DNA of 64,000 nucleotides, from positions 62,001 to 126,000 of the forward strand of contig CAKOQQ010000002.1 in assembly GCA_934101425.1 (NCBI GenBank), written 5' to 3'. Origin of the DNA: an uncultured Bacilli bacterium (lineage in GTDB: Bacteria > Bacillota_I > Bacilli_A > RF39 > UBA660). The notes beneath the pieces were generated by a model. The model was given only the letters and a program-made list of their open reading frames with translations. It did not search any database and was not told the DNA's origin. A program made the translations under genes and the position numbers. Shown here piece by piece: positions 42,824-51,919 of the stretch (position 1 is the stretch's first letter; each line of letters starts with the position of its first letter).

Positions 42824-45012
42824 TCTTCTTTATCTAATTTTACTAACACTTCACGAGGCTTTGATCCATTTTGAGGACCAACTATTCCTCTTTCTTCAAG
42901 TAAATCCATACATCTTGCTGCTCTATTATAACCTAATCTAAACTTTCTTTGAAGAAGAGATGCTGATGCTTTACCAGTAGTAACTACAAACTCTACTATT
43001 TCATTATATAAAGGTTCTTCATAATCATCATCTTCTACCATAGTAGTTGCTGTTTTTTCTTCATCACTTAAAAGTATAGATTCGTCATATCTAGCTTTTT
43101 GTTGTTTAATAACATAATCAACAACATTCTTAATTTCATCATCATCAATAAATGTTCCTTGAATTCTTATAGGAGCGTTTTCACCTTGTGGTAAGAATAA
43201 CATATCCCCTTTACCAAGTAATTTTTCAGCTCCTGCCATATCAATTATAGTTCTAGAATCTATTTGACTAGATACTGTAAACGCTATTCTAGATGGAATA
43301 TTTGCCTTTACAACACCTGTAATAACATCAGTAGATGGTCTTTGAGTAGCTACTATTAAATGAATTCCAGCTGCTCTAGCCATTTGTGTAATTCTCATAA
43401 TAGAATCTTCTACTTCTTTTGCAGCTACAAGCATCAAATCCGCAAGTTCATCTATAATTACTACCATATAAGGTAGTTTATGAGCTTGTTCTTCTTCTGG
43501 TAAATTCTTATTTTTCTTTTCTAGATATAAATTATATCCAGCTATATTCTTATTACCAGTTTCTTCAAATAAGTCATATCTTCTTTCCATTTCCTTAACA
43601 ACATTCTTAAGTACTACATTAGCTTTTCTAGCATCTGTAACTACTGGTGCAAGTAAATGTGGTACACCATTATATATAGATAATTCTACTTTCTTAGGAT
43701 CTATTAAGATAAGTTTTACTTCATCTGGTTTAGCTCTCATAAGAATAGAAGTAATCATACTATTTATACATACAGACTTACCACTACCAGTAGCTCCGGC
43801 TACAAGTAAGTGAGGAGTCTTATTTATTTCACAATATTGTGGATTACCCATAATATCTCTACCTAAAGTAACTAATAATTTACTTTCTTTTTTATCACTA
43901 GGAATACGTTCTAGTATTTCTCTTACAGTTACCATAGAAATCTTTTTATTAGGAATTTCAACCCCTATAGTTTTCTTACCACCTATAGGATGAATTCTTA
44001 CTTCCTTTGCTGCTAATGCTAAAGAAATTTCTTTATTTAAATTAATAACTTTATTTACCTTAGTACCAGAAGCTATTTCAACTTCATATTGTGTTACTGC
44101 TGGTCCTACATGAGCAGAAACAACCTTACCTTCTACTCCAAAATCTTTTAATACTTTTTCAAGTACTGGTGCATTATCACGAATAGCAAGTTCATTTTCT
44201 TTACTATTATTTTTAGTAGCTTTATTTAGTAAATCAATTGGTGGATAAAAATATTTAGAACTTGTAGTAGTATCTACTACTTTATTATTGTCTTCAGTAG
44301 ATTCTACTTTTTCTTCTTTAGCTTCATCCTTCTTTTCATAGTTTATTAATTCTTCCATACTAGAAACTACTACCCTATTATCATTTTCATATTCTTCTTC
44401 AACCTTAGTAATTTCAAGTTTATCTTTATGTTCTTCTTTTTTACTTCTCTTTATCTTAGCTTTACTTAAAGCTTCTTTAATTAAATCAATTAAAGACTTG
44501 CCTGTAATAATTATTATAGAACAAATAATAAGAACAAGAAGTACTACCCTAGTTCCCTCTATATCAAATAATTTTATAAAAGTAAAACCTAATATAGCAC
44601 CTAATATACCACCACTATTTAAATTATAAGCAGGATTTTCTACAAAAGCATAAATATCATCCCAACTACCTTTAAGTGTTTCTGTAAAATGTATATTATT
44701 TATATCCTTAAAATAATCTAAGTGACACCAAACAACTACTACAATAAGTAATAAATATAAACCTAATAATTTATTATTAAAATAATTAGGTTGTTTTCTC
44801 TTAATAATTAAATATAAACCAACAAAAATAAGAAAAAGTAAAAGTACATTATATATTTCACCAACTAAGAAAGTAGCAAAAGCTTGTACAAATTTACCAA
44901 CAATACCAAGTCTTGCAATACCTATAATAGAAAGTAAAATAAGTAATATACCTGTAAGTTCTACTTTAATACCATTTTCCTTTTTTGCTTCTTGTTTTTT
45001 CTTCTTTGCCAT
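42817..45012 (-). CDS. ftsK: DNA translocase FtsK/SpoIIIE
   Basis: ATP-driven DNA pump at the division septum that clears chromosome ends. The protein has four N-terminal membrane helices (about 20-175), a charged linker (about 185-270), and a RecA-type motor with Walker A VAGATGSGKSVCINS and Walker B VVIIDELADLM, followed by a winged-helix gamma domain (GKASASLLQRKFRLGYNRA). ATG at 45012 (MAKKKKQEAKK) is preferred; the frame is open 13 codons upstream. Total 731 aa, normal for the family. FtsK and SpoIIIE are not separable from sequence alone. Confidence 0.95.
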   Translation of the reverse strand: MAKKKKQEAKKENGIKVELTGILLILLSIIGIARLGIVGKFVQAFATFLVGEIYNVLLLFLIFVGLYLIIKRKQPNYFNNKLLGLYLLLIVVVVWCHLDYFKDINNIHFTETLKGSWDDIYAFVENPAYNLNSGGILGAILGFTFIKLFDIEGTRVVLLVLIICSIIIITGKSLIDLIKEALSKAKIKRSKKEEHKDKLEITKVEEEYENDNRVVVSSMEELINYEKKDEAKEEKVESTEDNNKVVDTTTSSKYFYPPIDLLNKATKNNSKENELAIRDNAPVLEKVLKDFGVEGKVVSAHVGPAVTQYEVEIASGTKVNKVINLNKEISLALAAKEVRIHPIGGKKTIGVEIPNKKISMVTVREILERIPSDKKESKLLVTLGRDIMGNPQYCEINKTPHLLVAGATGSGKSVCINSMITSILMRAKPDEVKLILIDPKKVELSIYNGVPHLLAPVVTDARKANVVLKNVVKEMERRYDLFEETGNKNIAGYNLYLEKKNKNLPEEEQAHKLPYMVVIIDELADLMLVAAKEVEDSIMRITQMARAAGIHLIVATQRPSTDVITGVVKANIPSRIAFTVSSQIDSRTIIDMAGAEKLLGKGDMLFLPQGENAPIRIQGTFIDDDEIKNVVDYVIKQQKARYDESILLSDEEKTATTMVEDDDYEEPLYNEIVEFVVTTGKASASLLQRKFRLGYNRAARCMDLLEERGIVGPQNGSKPREVLVKLDKEEE

Positions 45013-45036
45013 ATTTAACACCGCCATTATACATTT

Positions 45037-45042
45037 ATTATA
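45037..45042 (-). promoter_or_regulatory. Extended -10 of the ftsK promoter
   Basis: TGTTATAAT on the minus strand, 25 bp upstream of the ftsK start; the -35 region is poor (TTTCAA at 17 bp). Confidence 0.45.
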
Positions 45043-45069
45043 ACACAACAATATTAGTTTTGAAACAAT

Positions 45070-45097
45070 TTGATTATGATTTTTTTTATGATATAAT
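45070..45097 (+). promoter_or_regulatory. Promoter of gpsA
   Basis: TTGATT, 16-bp spacer, TATAAT on the plus strand, 23 bp before the gpsA start codon, which follows AGAGGA. Confidence 0.6.
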
Positions 45098-45120
45098 TAT
45101 AAAGTAGAAAAGAGGAATAT

Positions 45121-46098
45121 ATGAAAATTGGAATAATCGGTACTGGTGCTTATGGTTTATCACTTGCAATCGCTTTTAGTGAAAATAATTGTGATATAAC
45201 TATGTGGACAAAAAACGATAAAGAATATGAAGAATTAAAAAATGATAGAACAAATGAAAAAAAATTACCAGGTATAATAATGCCTAAAGATATAAAATAT
45301 ACTACAAATATGGGAGTTGCTGTTAAAGATAAACAAATAATTGTGATAGCAGTACCAGCAACATTTGTAGATGATGTTTCAAAAGAGTTAAATAAATATA
45401 TAACTAAAGATCAACATATTTGTATTGCTACTAAAGGTATTGAAAATGATACATGTTTATTTATAGAAGATGTAATTAGAAAATACATTAAAACAAGTAA
45501 AATAGCAGTTATATCAGGGCCTTCATTCGCTGTTGATTTAGCTAGAAAAGTACCTATTGGACTTGCTTTAGGCTCAAAAAATAGAACTACTAAAGCATTA
45601 ATTAAAAAAGCAATTAGTAATTCATATTTAAAAGTAAGACCTACAAACGATGTACTTGGAATAGAAATATGTGGTTCTATTAAAAACGTTATGGCTATAG
45701 CAGCTGGTATGTTAGATGGTATGGGACTTCCTGAATCTACACAAGCTATGTTTATAACAGAATCATTACATGATATAAAAGAACTCATAAGAGGTTTAGG
45801 TGGAAGAGGAAAAACAATTCTTACATACGCTGGATTTGGTGACTTATTACTTACATGTACATCTGTAAAAAGTAGAAACTTCTCATTTGGTAGACTAATA
45901 GGATCTAATGCACCTAGAGAAGAAATAGAAGAATATATTAAAAATACTACTATTGAAGGTTTATATACATTAAAATCAATACATAAACTAGTAAATAAAA
46001 AAAGAGTTGATATACCTATTATAGATTTAATATATAATATAGTATTTAATAACTATGATCCATCTAACTTAGTAACATTCTTAGTAGAAAAAAAATAA
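45121..46098 (+). CDS. gpsA: NAD(P)-dependent glycerol-3-phosphate dehydrogenase
   Basis: Makes sn-glycerol-3-phosphate for phospholipid synthesis. The 325-residue protein has the Rossmann start IGIIGTGAYGLSLAIAFSEN, the GPSFAVDLARKVP segment, catalytic Lys region GSIKNVMAIAAGMLDGMGL and GFGDLLLTCTS. Length is typical. It is one of few plus-strand genes and faces the acyltransferase genes that use its product, with a bidirectional terminator between them. Confidence 0.97.
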   Translation: MKIGIIGTGAYGLSLAIAFSENNCDITMWTKNDKEYEELKNDRTNEKKLPGIIMPKDIKYTTNMGVAVKDKQIIVIAVPATFVDDVSKELNKYITKDQHICIATKGIENDTCLFIEDVIRKYIKTSKIAVISGPSFAVDLARKVPIGLALGSKNRTTKALIKKAISNSYLKVRPTNDVLGIEICGSIKNVMAIAAGMLDGMGLPESTQAMFITESLHDIKELIRGLGGRGKTILTYAGFGDLLLTCTSVKSRNFSFGRLIGSNAPREEIEEYIKNTTIEGLYTLKSIHKLVNKKRVDIPIIDLIYNIVFNNYDPSNLVTFLVEKK

Positions 46099-46118
46099 CC
46101 ATTAAATGGTTATTTTTT
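46091..46118. terminator. Bidirectional terminator between gpsA and acyltransferase gene
   Basis: AAATAACCATT pairs with AATGGTTATTT over a 1-2-nt loop, with A and T runs on both sides. It overlaps both stop codons. Confidence 0.75.
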
Positions 46119-46965
46119 ATTTATTATATTTTTCTTTATGTATTTTTTTAGCTTCTAACATACATTTTAATATTTCTTTATATAATTTATTATTAGCTTC
46201 TTCAAGTGTCATATCGCCAACCTTAAATGGTTTACCTATAACAGATGTTACATAACCTTTTCTTTCATATTTACCATATATTCCATATGGTACTAATGTA
46301 GCATCTGACTTAGATGCAAATGATACAGTACCAAACTTAAATGGTAATAATAAGTTACTTTCATATTCTTTTTTAGTAACCTTCTTTTCTTTTACTAATT
46401 TATCTAAATATGAATCAGTATTATATAAACTTTCTTTGAATTCTTCTTTAGTAATTCTATTATCATTTAATAATTGTTTTAAGAAATCTACTTGTGTTAC
46501 TGATACCATATTACTTTTAGCTATTTTATAGTATTCTTCCTTACTTATATCATCTTTTAAATATTCATAAGCCTCATTAAAATTCTTTTCTTTACTTACT
46601 AAACTATTTCTAGTTCCTTCTGGATATATACCAAGTGCATATCCGCTATTTAAAACATCCATAGCGACTTCTTTAGAATTTCCACCATGATTTGCTCTAT
46701 CTACTGGAATACATCCACATATTCTAAAGAACCATGCATTTTTACCTTCAAAATATTCTTTTTTTGCCATATAATGGATCATTCTTTTAGTTGCTGATAT
46801 GGGCAAGCATTGATCAAATGCATGTATATGATTACCACATACTATAATAGGTCCACTATCTGGTATATTTTCTTTTCCTATAATAATAGTTTTATAATGC
46901 TTATTAAATAATGGCATTAATATTGATCTAAAAAATCTATATGAACTAGTTTTTTCTTTTTCCAT
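46117..46965 (-). CDS. PlsC-like acyltransferase with a helical insertion
   Basis: Acyltransferase fold used in phosphatidic acid synthesis: GNHIHAFDQCLPI (HxxxxD), FRICGCIPVDR and GIYPEGTRN. Unlike its neighbour it has about 70 extra residues (roughly 137-210) between the EGTRN block and LLPFKFGTVSFASKSDA, rich in Lys, Glu and Tyr, with SKEEYYKIAKSN and TKEEFKESLYN, most likely a helical insertion. ATG at 46965 overlaps the plsC stop region by 20 nt. It may be the second acyltransferase of the pathway or a divergent paralogue acting on another acceptor. Confidence 0.8.
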   Translation of the reverse strand: MEKEKTSSYRFFRSILMPLFNKHYKTIIIGKENIPDSGPIIVCGNHIHAFDQCLPISATKRMIHYMAKKEYFEGKNAWFFRICGCIPVDRANHGGNSKEVAMDVLNSGYALGIYPEGTRNSLVSKEKNFNEAYEYLKDDISKEEYYKIAKSNMVSVTQVDFLKQLLNDNRITKEEFKESLYNTDSYLDKLVKEKKVTKKEYESNLLLPFKFGTVSFASKSDATLVPYGIYGKYERKGYVTSVIGKPFKVGDMTLEEANNKLYKEILKCMLEAKKIHKEKYNK

Positions 46966-47548
46966 TTTTATCTACCCCATTTTCTAGTAATAAATTTGTT
47001 ACTTTTTCCATTAGTCTTTCATTTTCTAAAACTAAATCATCACTTTCTAAGTTGTATGCTTCACCAAAGCAAATTGTTATTTTACCATTTTTAGTATATT
47101 TACCAGTTATTGAAAATGGTACTATTTTAGCGTTTGCTTCTAAAGCCATTTTAACAGCTCCAAACTTAAATGGCATAATAATATCATCAGTTCTATTTAT
47201 TGTTCCTTCCGGAAATATTCCTATAAGGCCACCTGATTTAAGTACTTCAATGGCACTAGATAAAGCATTTGCATCTTTCCTATTTCTATGAACAGGTATA
47301 GCTCCATAACTATTTAAAAAATGCTTTTTCCATCCATGAAATAATTCACTTTTGGCCATAAAACGAACTGGTCTTTTCGTACATGAAAACATAAGTACAC
47401 AATCATAATTATTAGTGTGATTACCTGCTAATATAACAGGTCCAGACTTTGGTATGTTTTCTATATTTTTAAGAGTTGGCTTATACATCACCTTAAGTAA
47501 CATTTTGCCAATTGGTCTACATACTCTATTCATTAAATATATTGCCAT
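46946..47548 (-). CDS. plsC: 1-acyl-sn-glycerol-3-phosphate acyltransferase
   Basis: A 200-residue acyltransferase with GNHTNNYDCVLMF (HxxxxD), FLNSYGAIPVHR and GIFPEGTIN, and VPFSITGKY in the last part. This is the standard PlsC layout, adding the second acyl chain to lysophosphatidic acid at the membrane. It follows the lipid-kinase gene by 8 nt and overlaps the related acyltransferase, so the three form a lipid operon opposite gpsA. Confidence 0.9.
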   Translation of the reverse strand: MAIYLMNRVCRPIGKMLLKVMYKPTLKNIENIPKSGPVILAGNHTNNYDCVLMFSCTKRPVRFMAKSELFHGWKKHFLNSYGAIPVHRNRKDANALSSAIEVLKSGGLIGIFPEGTINRTDDIIMPFKFGAVKMALEANAKIVPFSITGKYTKNGKITICFGEAYNLESDDLVLENERLMEKVTNLLLENGVDKNGKRKN

Positions 47549-47556
47549 AAATCCTC

Positions 47557-48468
47557 CTAAACAAATAATTTTGAATCTTTATCTGGCATCATAATTTCAA
47601 CATTTCTTTTTATTGTAATAACATATTCATTAGTGTCGCTTTCTAGTTCTTCACCATCAATGCACCAACTTCTTTTCATTTTTTCATTAAATCTTATTTT
47701 AATTTTATCTGTTTTATGAAAATAAAATCCTGATACTTTAGTTATATCACTAGTTTTTAGTAATATAAAACTTTTAATAATATCCAATCTTTTTCTTATA
47801 TTACAGAATAATATTTCAAATCTATTATCATCTAATTTAACATCTTTATAAAAATCTTTAATACCAGCTATTCTATTAGCATTAGATATAATTATAAATG
47901 AATATAATCCCCTATAAGTTTCACCATCTACTTCATATTCTATATCATATAAATGTGTTTTGCCAAAGAAAGACTTACAGCCTTCTATTAAATATGCCAA
48001 ATAACCAAAATTCTTTTTTAAATTTCTTGGTGTTTGATATGGAATATTCATAAATTTACCAAACCCAGCTACATAAACAAATGGATTATCATTAAGCATA
48101 CACATATCTATTTTTCTTACTTTACCCTTCATTAGTAATTTTAGATTACTAATAGGATTAGTGCCATATCCAAACATATTACCAACATCATTAGTAGTAC
48201 CTAATGGAATATGAGCTAAAACAAGTGGTTTTTCTCTTTTTAAATTGCCGGTAACAACTTCATTAAAAGTACCATCTCCACCTATTGATATAACTAAATC
48301 ACATTCTTCAATATTTAAAGCAATTTCTTTAGCATGTCCTTTATACTCAGTAGAAATAATAGTTGTTTCATAATTATTATCTTTAAGTATTCCTTCAAAC
48401 TCATTTAAAAATGGCTTATTATATTTTTTTCCACTTTGTGGATTATATATTATTGTACACTTTTTCAT
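47557..48468 (-). CDS. Diacylglycerol/lipid kinase (YegS/DgkB family)
   Basis: A 303-residue lipid kinase with IYNPQSGKKYNKP at the start, the nucleotide-binding SIGGDGTFNEVVTG loop, LAHIPLGTTNDVGNMFGYG and the C-terminal half with CIDGEELESD. ATG at 48468 follows GAAGGTG; the open frame continues 16 codons upstream without a ribosome binding site. Acceptor lipid (diacylglycerol or sphingoid-like) is not determinable, but its operon with PlsC enzymes fits recycling of diacylglycerol to phosphatidic acid. Confidence 0.88.
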   Translation of the reverse strand: MKKCTIIYNPQSGKKYNKPFLNEFEGILKDNNYETTIISTEYKGHAKEIALNIEECDLVISIGGDGTFNEVVTGNLKREKPLVLAHIPLGTTNDVGNMFGYGTNPISNLKLLMKGKVRKIDMCMLNDNPFVYVAGFGKFMNIPYQTPRNLKKNFGYLAYLIEGCKSFFGKTHLYDIEYEVDGETYRGLYSFIIISNANRIAGIKDFYKDVKLDDNRFEILFCNIRKRLDIIKSFILLKTSDITKVSGFYFHKTDKIKIRFNEKMKRSWCIDGEELESDTNEYVITIKRNVEIMMPDKDSKLFV

Positions 48469-48504
48469 ACATACACCTTCATTTATAATTATACCATACC
48501 ATAA

Positions 48505-48528
48505 AGAAAAAAACATCTATGATGTTTT
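48505..48528 (-). terminator. Terminator after the 48527 gene
   Basis: AAAACATC pairs with GATGTTTT across a 3-nt loop, followed by TTTC on the minus strand. It overlaps the stop codon of the 48527-49003 gene and separates it from the lipid genes. Confidence 0.7.
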
Positions 48529-49003
48529 ATTTTCTTTGCATTCTAAGTTTCATTAAATCTGATCCAGATATATTTATTCTATTTCTTGTAACATTATTAT
48601 TTGATTGACTTAAATCAGTTTCTTCTATTATTTCTAAAGCAGGCTTTTCTTCTTCAACATAAGAAGAATTTATTCTATCATAGTCTACCATAGGATTATC
48701 TCCTACTTTTTCTACATAGTTATCGCTAGGAGTTTCTACCTTTACTTCTGGAGTAGTTATTTCTACTGTAGTATTAAAGAATTTAGATGAATTTACTACT
48801 TCTTCCTTTTTTTCTTTTACTTCTTCTTTTTTTATACCAGTATGAAATACTTGTTCAAAAGTTGGTGCAGCTTCTTTTTTATCTTCTTTCTTTTCTATGG
48901 TATTAAATACTTTATTAAATGTATTATCTACTTTTGGTTTTTCTTCTTTTAAAGTTTCATTTACTTTTTCAAAATCAAAAAATCTTGGTTTCTTTTCTTC
49001 CAT
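48527..49003 (-). CDS. Charged, probably disordered protein of unknown function
   Basis: Not recognised. 158 residues, very rich in Lys, Glu and Asn, with no hydrophobic core and repeated short phrases such as FFDFEKVN, NTFNKVFNT and PTFEQVFHT, spaced 15-30 residues apart. Likely intrinsically disordered. It starts 8 nt after sufS with AGGTGAA, at the end of the suf group. The repeated F-x-x-V-F motif could be a set of short binding sites (inference). Standard suf operons end with sufU or sufB at this place. Confidence 0.5.
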   Translation of the reverse strand: MEEKKPRFFDFEKVNETLKEEKPKVDNTFNKVFNTIEKKEDKKEAAPTFEQVFHTGIKKEEVKEKKEEVVNSSKFFNTTVEITTPEVKVETPSDNYVEKVGDNPMVDYDRINSSYVEEEKPALEIIEETDLSQSNNNVTRNRINISGSDLMKLRMQRK

Positions 49004-49010
49004 ATTTCAC

Positions 49011-50204
49011 CTATATTAATTCATTTTTAATATTCTCATTAGATAGTGCATCTATAAGTCTATCAATTTCTTCTTTAGTATTATATAAATAAAAACTAAT
49101 TCTACATGTATTTTTTACATTTATTTCTTCTTTTAATATTTTTGCACAATGATTACCAGCTCTTACACATATGTTGTATTTATTTAAATATATTGCCAAA
49201 TCTTGTGCAAATACATCTTTATAGTTAATAGCTATAATACCAGATTCTGCATTTTCATTATATATTATTATATTTTTATTTTCTTTTAATCTAGATAAAG
49301 CATAATCTTTTAATTCTAGTTCATATTTATGTATTTTATCCATACCTATATTATTTAAATAACTAATTACTTTACCAAATGCAATTACACCAGCTATATT
49401 AGGAGTACCAGCTTCTAAGCGATGTGGTAATGCATTATATTTACTTTCTAAATCAGATGAGAAAGTAGAATTCATTCCTCCACCTACTACTGTAGGCTTT
49501 AATTTATCTAAAAGTTCATACTTTCCATATAATACTCCAACTCCCGTAGGTCCACACATTTTATGAGCTGAAAAAGCTAAAAAATCTATATCCATTTCTT
49601 TAACATCAACAGCAATATGTGGCACACTTTGAGCTCCATCAACAACAAGTAATATATTATTTTCATGAGCTAAAGCACTTATTTCTTTTATTGGTCTAAC
49701 ATCACCTATTACATTTGTTACATGTGCTAGTGATATTACTTTAGTATTAGGTGTTATTACTTTCTTTAAATTATCTATAGTAACTTTATAATCACTTGTT
49801 AATTCTATATATTTTATTTTTATTTTATTTCTTTTAGCAAGTTCAAACCATGGAAGTACATTTGATGCATGTTCACTTTTAGTAATAATTACTTCATCGT
49901 TTTCTTTTAAAGTATTTTGAAAATATCCAAATACAATTCTATTTAATGAATCAGTAGCTCCACTTGTAAAAACTATTTCTTTAGTACTATCGGCATTTAT
50001 AAATTCTTTAACAAGCAAACGAGTATTTTCATAATTATTGTCTACTTTTAAACTAATATCATAATCTCCCCTATGAGCATTAGCTGTATAATTTGCATAA
50101 TAATCTATAGTAGCATCTATCATTACTTTAGGTTTTAGTGTAGTAGCTCCATTATCAAAATAAACTATATCTTTATTAAGCATTAAAAAGTCTTCTCTAT
50201 TCAT
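49011..50204 (-). CDS. sufS: Cysteine desulfurase SufS
   Basis: PLP enzyme that releases sulfur from cysteine for Fe-S cluster assembly. The 397-residue protein has DNGATTLKPK, the AHRGDYDISLK segment, the PLP Lys in SAHKMCGPTGVGVLYG and the catalytic Cys loop NICVRAGNHCAKIL. The sequence is group II (SufS/CsdA-type). GGAGGTG precedes the ATG, lying inside the sufD stop region. No SufU or SufE partner is adjacent. Confidence 0.95.
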   Translation of the reverse strand: MNREDFLMLNKDIVYFDNGATTLKPKVMIDATIDYYANYTANAHRGDYDISLKVDNNYENTRLLVKEFINADSTKEIVFTSGATDSLNRIVFGYFQNTLKENDEVIITKSEHASNVLPWFELAKRNKIKIKYIELTSDYKVTIDNLKKVITPNTKVISLAHVTNVIGDVRPIKEISALAHENNILLVVDGAQSVPHIAVDVKEMDIDFLAFSAHKMCGPTGVGVLYGKYELLDKLKPTVVGGGMNSTFSSDLESKYNALPHRLEAGTPNIAGVIAFGKVISYLNNIGMDKIHKYELELKDYALSRLKENKNIIIYNENAESGIIAINYKDVFAQDLAIYLNKYNICVRAGNHCAKILKEEINVKNTCRISFYLYNTKEEIDRLIDALSNENIKNELI

Positions 50205-50207
50205 ATT

Positions 50208-50996
50208 TCACCTCCAATACTTTTTAGTAAGTTTATTTATATGTTTATCCATATATTTAGACATACCATTACTTAAAAATCCTTTTAGTAATAATTTAGT
50301 AGCATCTATATATGATAAACCAAGTCTTTGTAAATAAAAAATTTCATCGTCTCTAAATTTACCTATATAAGCTGAATGATTTGCAGTTACATCATTTTCA
50401 TCTATATATAAATTAGGGTTAATTTGGCATAATTTATCATTTAAATTAATTATTCTATTATTTTGGTTAATATTAGTATCAACTATATTATTTAGAACCA
50501 TACTAGATACATTAAATATAAGAGTACCATTTTGTATATTAACTCCGTTATTTATAATATTACTAGATGAATAAGCTCCATTATGATGTACTTCTATATC
50601 ATATCTTTCACTATGTGTTGATACTGTTTTAAAATTATAATTTATATTAGCGTATTCATCTAAATTAATTTTAACCCATTCCTTCATTTCTTCTACATCA
50701 TAAAGCTTACATACATTTAATTTACTTTTATATCCTAAATTAAATATATATTTAATTTTACTATAAGTACCAAATCTTATTTCGTTTAAATCTAATTTTA
50801 CTTTATCACTTATATTAATAGTTATTTCATATTTAGTTTCTATATCACTAAAATATTCAATATTTAATTTACTATTTTTATTTATATTTAATATTAGTTT
50901 ATTAATACCATAACTAGTTTCTTTTTCTAAAAATTTTATTTCTATACCATCTACATTAGCTTCTATTTTTTCATTTACTACTTTTATTTTATTCAT
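50208..50996 (-). CDS. sufD: SufB/SufD-family scaffold protein, shortened
   Basis: Beta-helix scaffold of the Suf system. The 262-residue protein has the C-terminal helical signature ENDVTANHSAYIGKFRDDE followed by IFYLQRLGLSYIDATKLLL, which binds SufC, and a short core. SufB and SufD are normally 420-470 residues, so about 150-200 N-terminal residues are lacking. It is the only scaffold gene in this cluster; sufB is not in the window. The ATG at 50996 lies just beyond the sufC stop and GAGGAAA; an upstream TTG is inside sufC. Confidence 0.85.
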   Translation of the reverse strand: MNKIKVVNEKIEANVDGIEIKFLEKETSYGINKLILNINKNSKLNIEYFSDIETKYEITINISDKVKLDLNEIRFGTYSKIKYIFNLGYKSKLNVCKLYDVEEMKEWVKINLDEYANINYNFKTVSTHSERYDIEVHHNGAYSSSNIINNGVNIQNGTLIFNVSSMVLNNIVDTNINQNNRIINLNDKLCQINPNLYIDENDVTANHSAYIGKFRDDEIFYLQRLGLSYIDATKLLLKGFLSNGMSKYMDKHINKLTKKYWR

Positions 50997-51000
50997 AAAG

Positions 51001-51765
51001 CTAATTTTCCTCAATTATAGAATTACTATTTTTAGAAAATTCTTCGTAACCTTTTTCTTCAATTATAGATACTAATGAAGCATCACCACTTTTAACTATT
51101 TTTCCACCTTTTAAAATATGTACATGTGTTGGATGAATATAATCAAGTAATCTTTGATAATGGGTAATAAGTAAAATACCAGGATTCTTATCTTTATAGT
51201 ACTTCATTACATTTTCTCCAACTACTCTTAAACTATCAACATCAAGACCTGAATCTATTTCATCTAAAATAACTAAACTTGGTTCTAACATATACATTTG
51301 AAGTATCTCATTTTTCTTTCTTTCTCCACCAGAAAACCCAGAATTAATACCTCTATGTATCATAGATTTATCCATTTTAAGTTCATCTACTACTTTATCT
51401 AATTTATTTATAAATGGCATTAATTTAAAATTAGTTCCTTCTTTAGTATTAAGTGCCGTTCTTAAAAAGTCAGCATTAGTTACACCTTCTATTTCTAAAG
51501 GCATTTGCATACCTAAAAATATTCCTAATCTAGCTCTTTCATCTACTTCTAAATCATTTAATTTCTTACCATCAAAAAATATATCTCCACTAACTAATTT
51601 ATAATTTTTATCACCCATTATAGTCTTTGATAAAGTACTTTTACCAACTCCATTAGGCCCCATAATTGCATGAATTTCTCCACTATTTATAGTTAAACTA
51701 AAATCTTTTAATATTTTTTTCTTATTAACTTCTACAGTTATATTTTGTATATCTAATGTATGCAT
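51001..51765 (-). CDS. sufC: Fe-S assembly ATPase SufC
   Basis: ABC-type ATPase that drives the Suf scaffold. The 254-residue protein has Walker A MGPNGVGKSTLSKTI near residue 35, the signature INSGFSGGERKKNEI, Walker B VILDEIDSGLDVDSL and a conserved H-loop LITHYQRLLDYI. GGTGAT precedes the ATG at 51765. First gene of sufC-sufD-sufS; a strong promoter lies upstream. Confidence 0.96.
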   Translation of the reverse strand: MHTLDIQNITVEVNKKKILKDFSLTINSGEIHAIMGPNGVGKSTLSKTIMGDKNYKLVSGDIFFDGKKLNDLEVDERARLGIFLGMQMPLEIEGVTNADFLRTALNTKEGTNFKLMPFINKLDKVVDELKMDKSMIHRGINSGFSGGERKKNEILQMYMLEPSLVILDEIDSGLDVDSLRVVGENVMKYYKDKNPGILLITHYQRLLDYIHPTHVHILKGGKIVKSGDASLVSIIEEKGYEEFSKNSNSIIEEN

Positions 51766-51781
51766 ATAAATCACCAATATA

Positions 51782-51810
51782 ATTATACATTAAATTATTT
51801 AATTTGTTAA
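51782..51810 (-). promoter_or_regulatory. Promoter of the suf operon
   Basis: TTAACA, 17-bp spacer, TATAAT on the minus strand, about 20 bp before the sufC start. Confidence 0.75.
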
Positions 51811-51844
51811 GGTATAAAATAGATTATATTTGCTAATAATAATA

Positions 51845-51865
51845 GTGAATATTTGCAGTATTCAC
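51845..51865. promoter_or_regulatory. Inverted repeat upstream of the suf promoter
   Basis: GTGAATA and TATTCAC are separated by 7 bp, a perfect 7-bp inverted repeat in the region between sufC and the divergent HIT gene. It lies about 35 bp upstream of the suf -35 box, suitable for an activator or repressor; no regulator is known for it. Confidence 0.4.
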
Positions 51866-51866
51866 G

Positions 51867-51890
51867 AAAAAAGAATTTAATTCTTTTTTA
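51867..51890. terminator. AT-rich terminator-like hairpin in divergent region
   Basis: AAAAAAGAATT and AATTCTTTTTT pair over a 2-nt loop, with T-runs after it on the plus strand. Being between divergent genes it may insulate the two promoters. Confidence 0.45.
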
Positions 51891-51898
51891 TTTTTTGT

Positions 51899-51904
51899 TA
51901 TAAT
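51899..51904 (+). promoter_or_regulatory. Extended -10 of the HIT-protein gene
   Basis: TGTTATAAT on the plus strand, 16 bp upstream of the ATG at 51920; -35 box weak. The leader would be very short. Confidence 0.45.
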
Positions 51905-51919
51905 TAATATGGTGATAAT

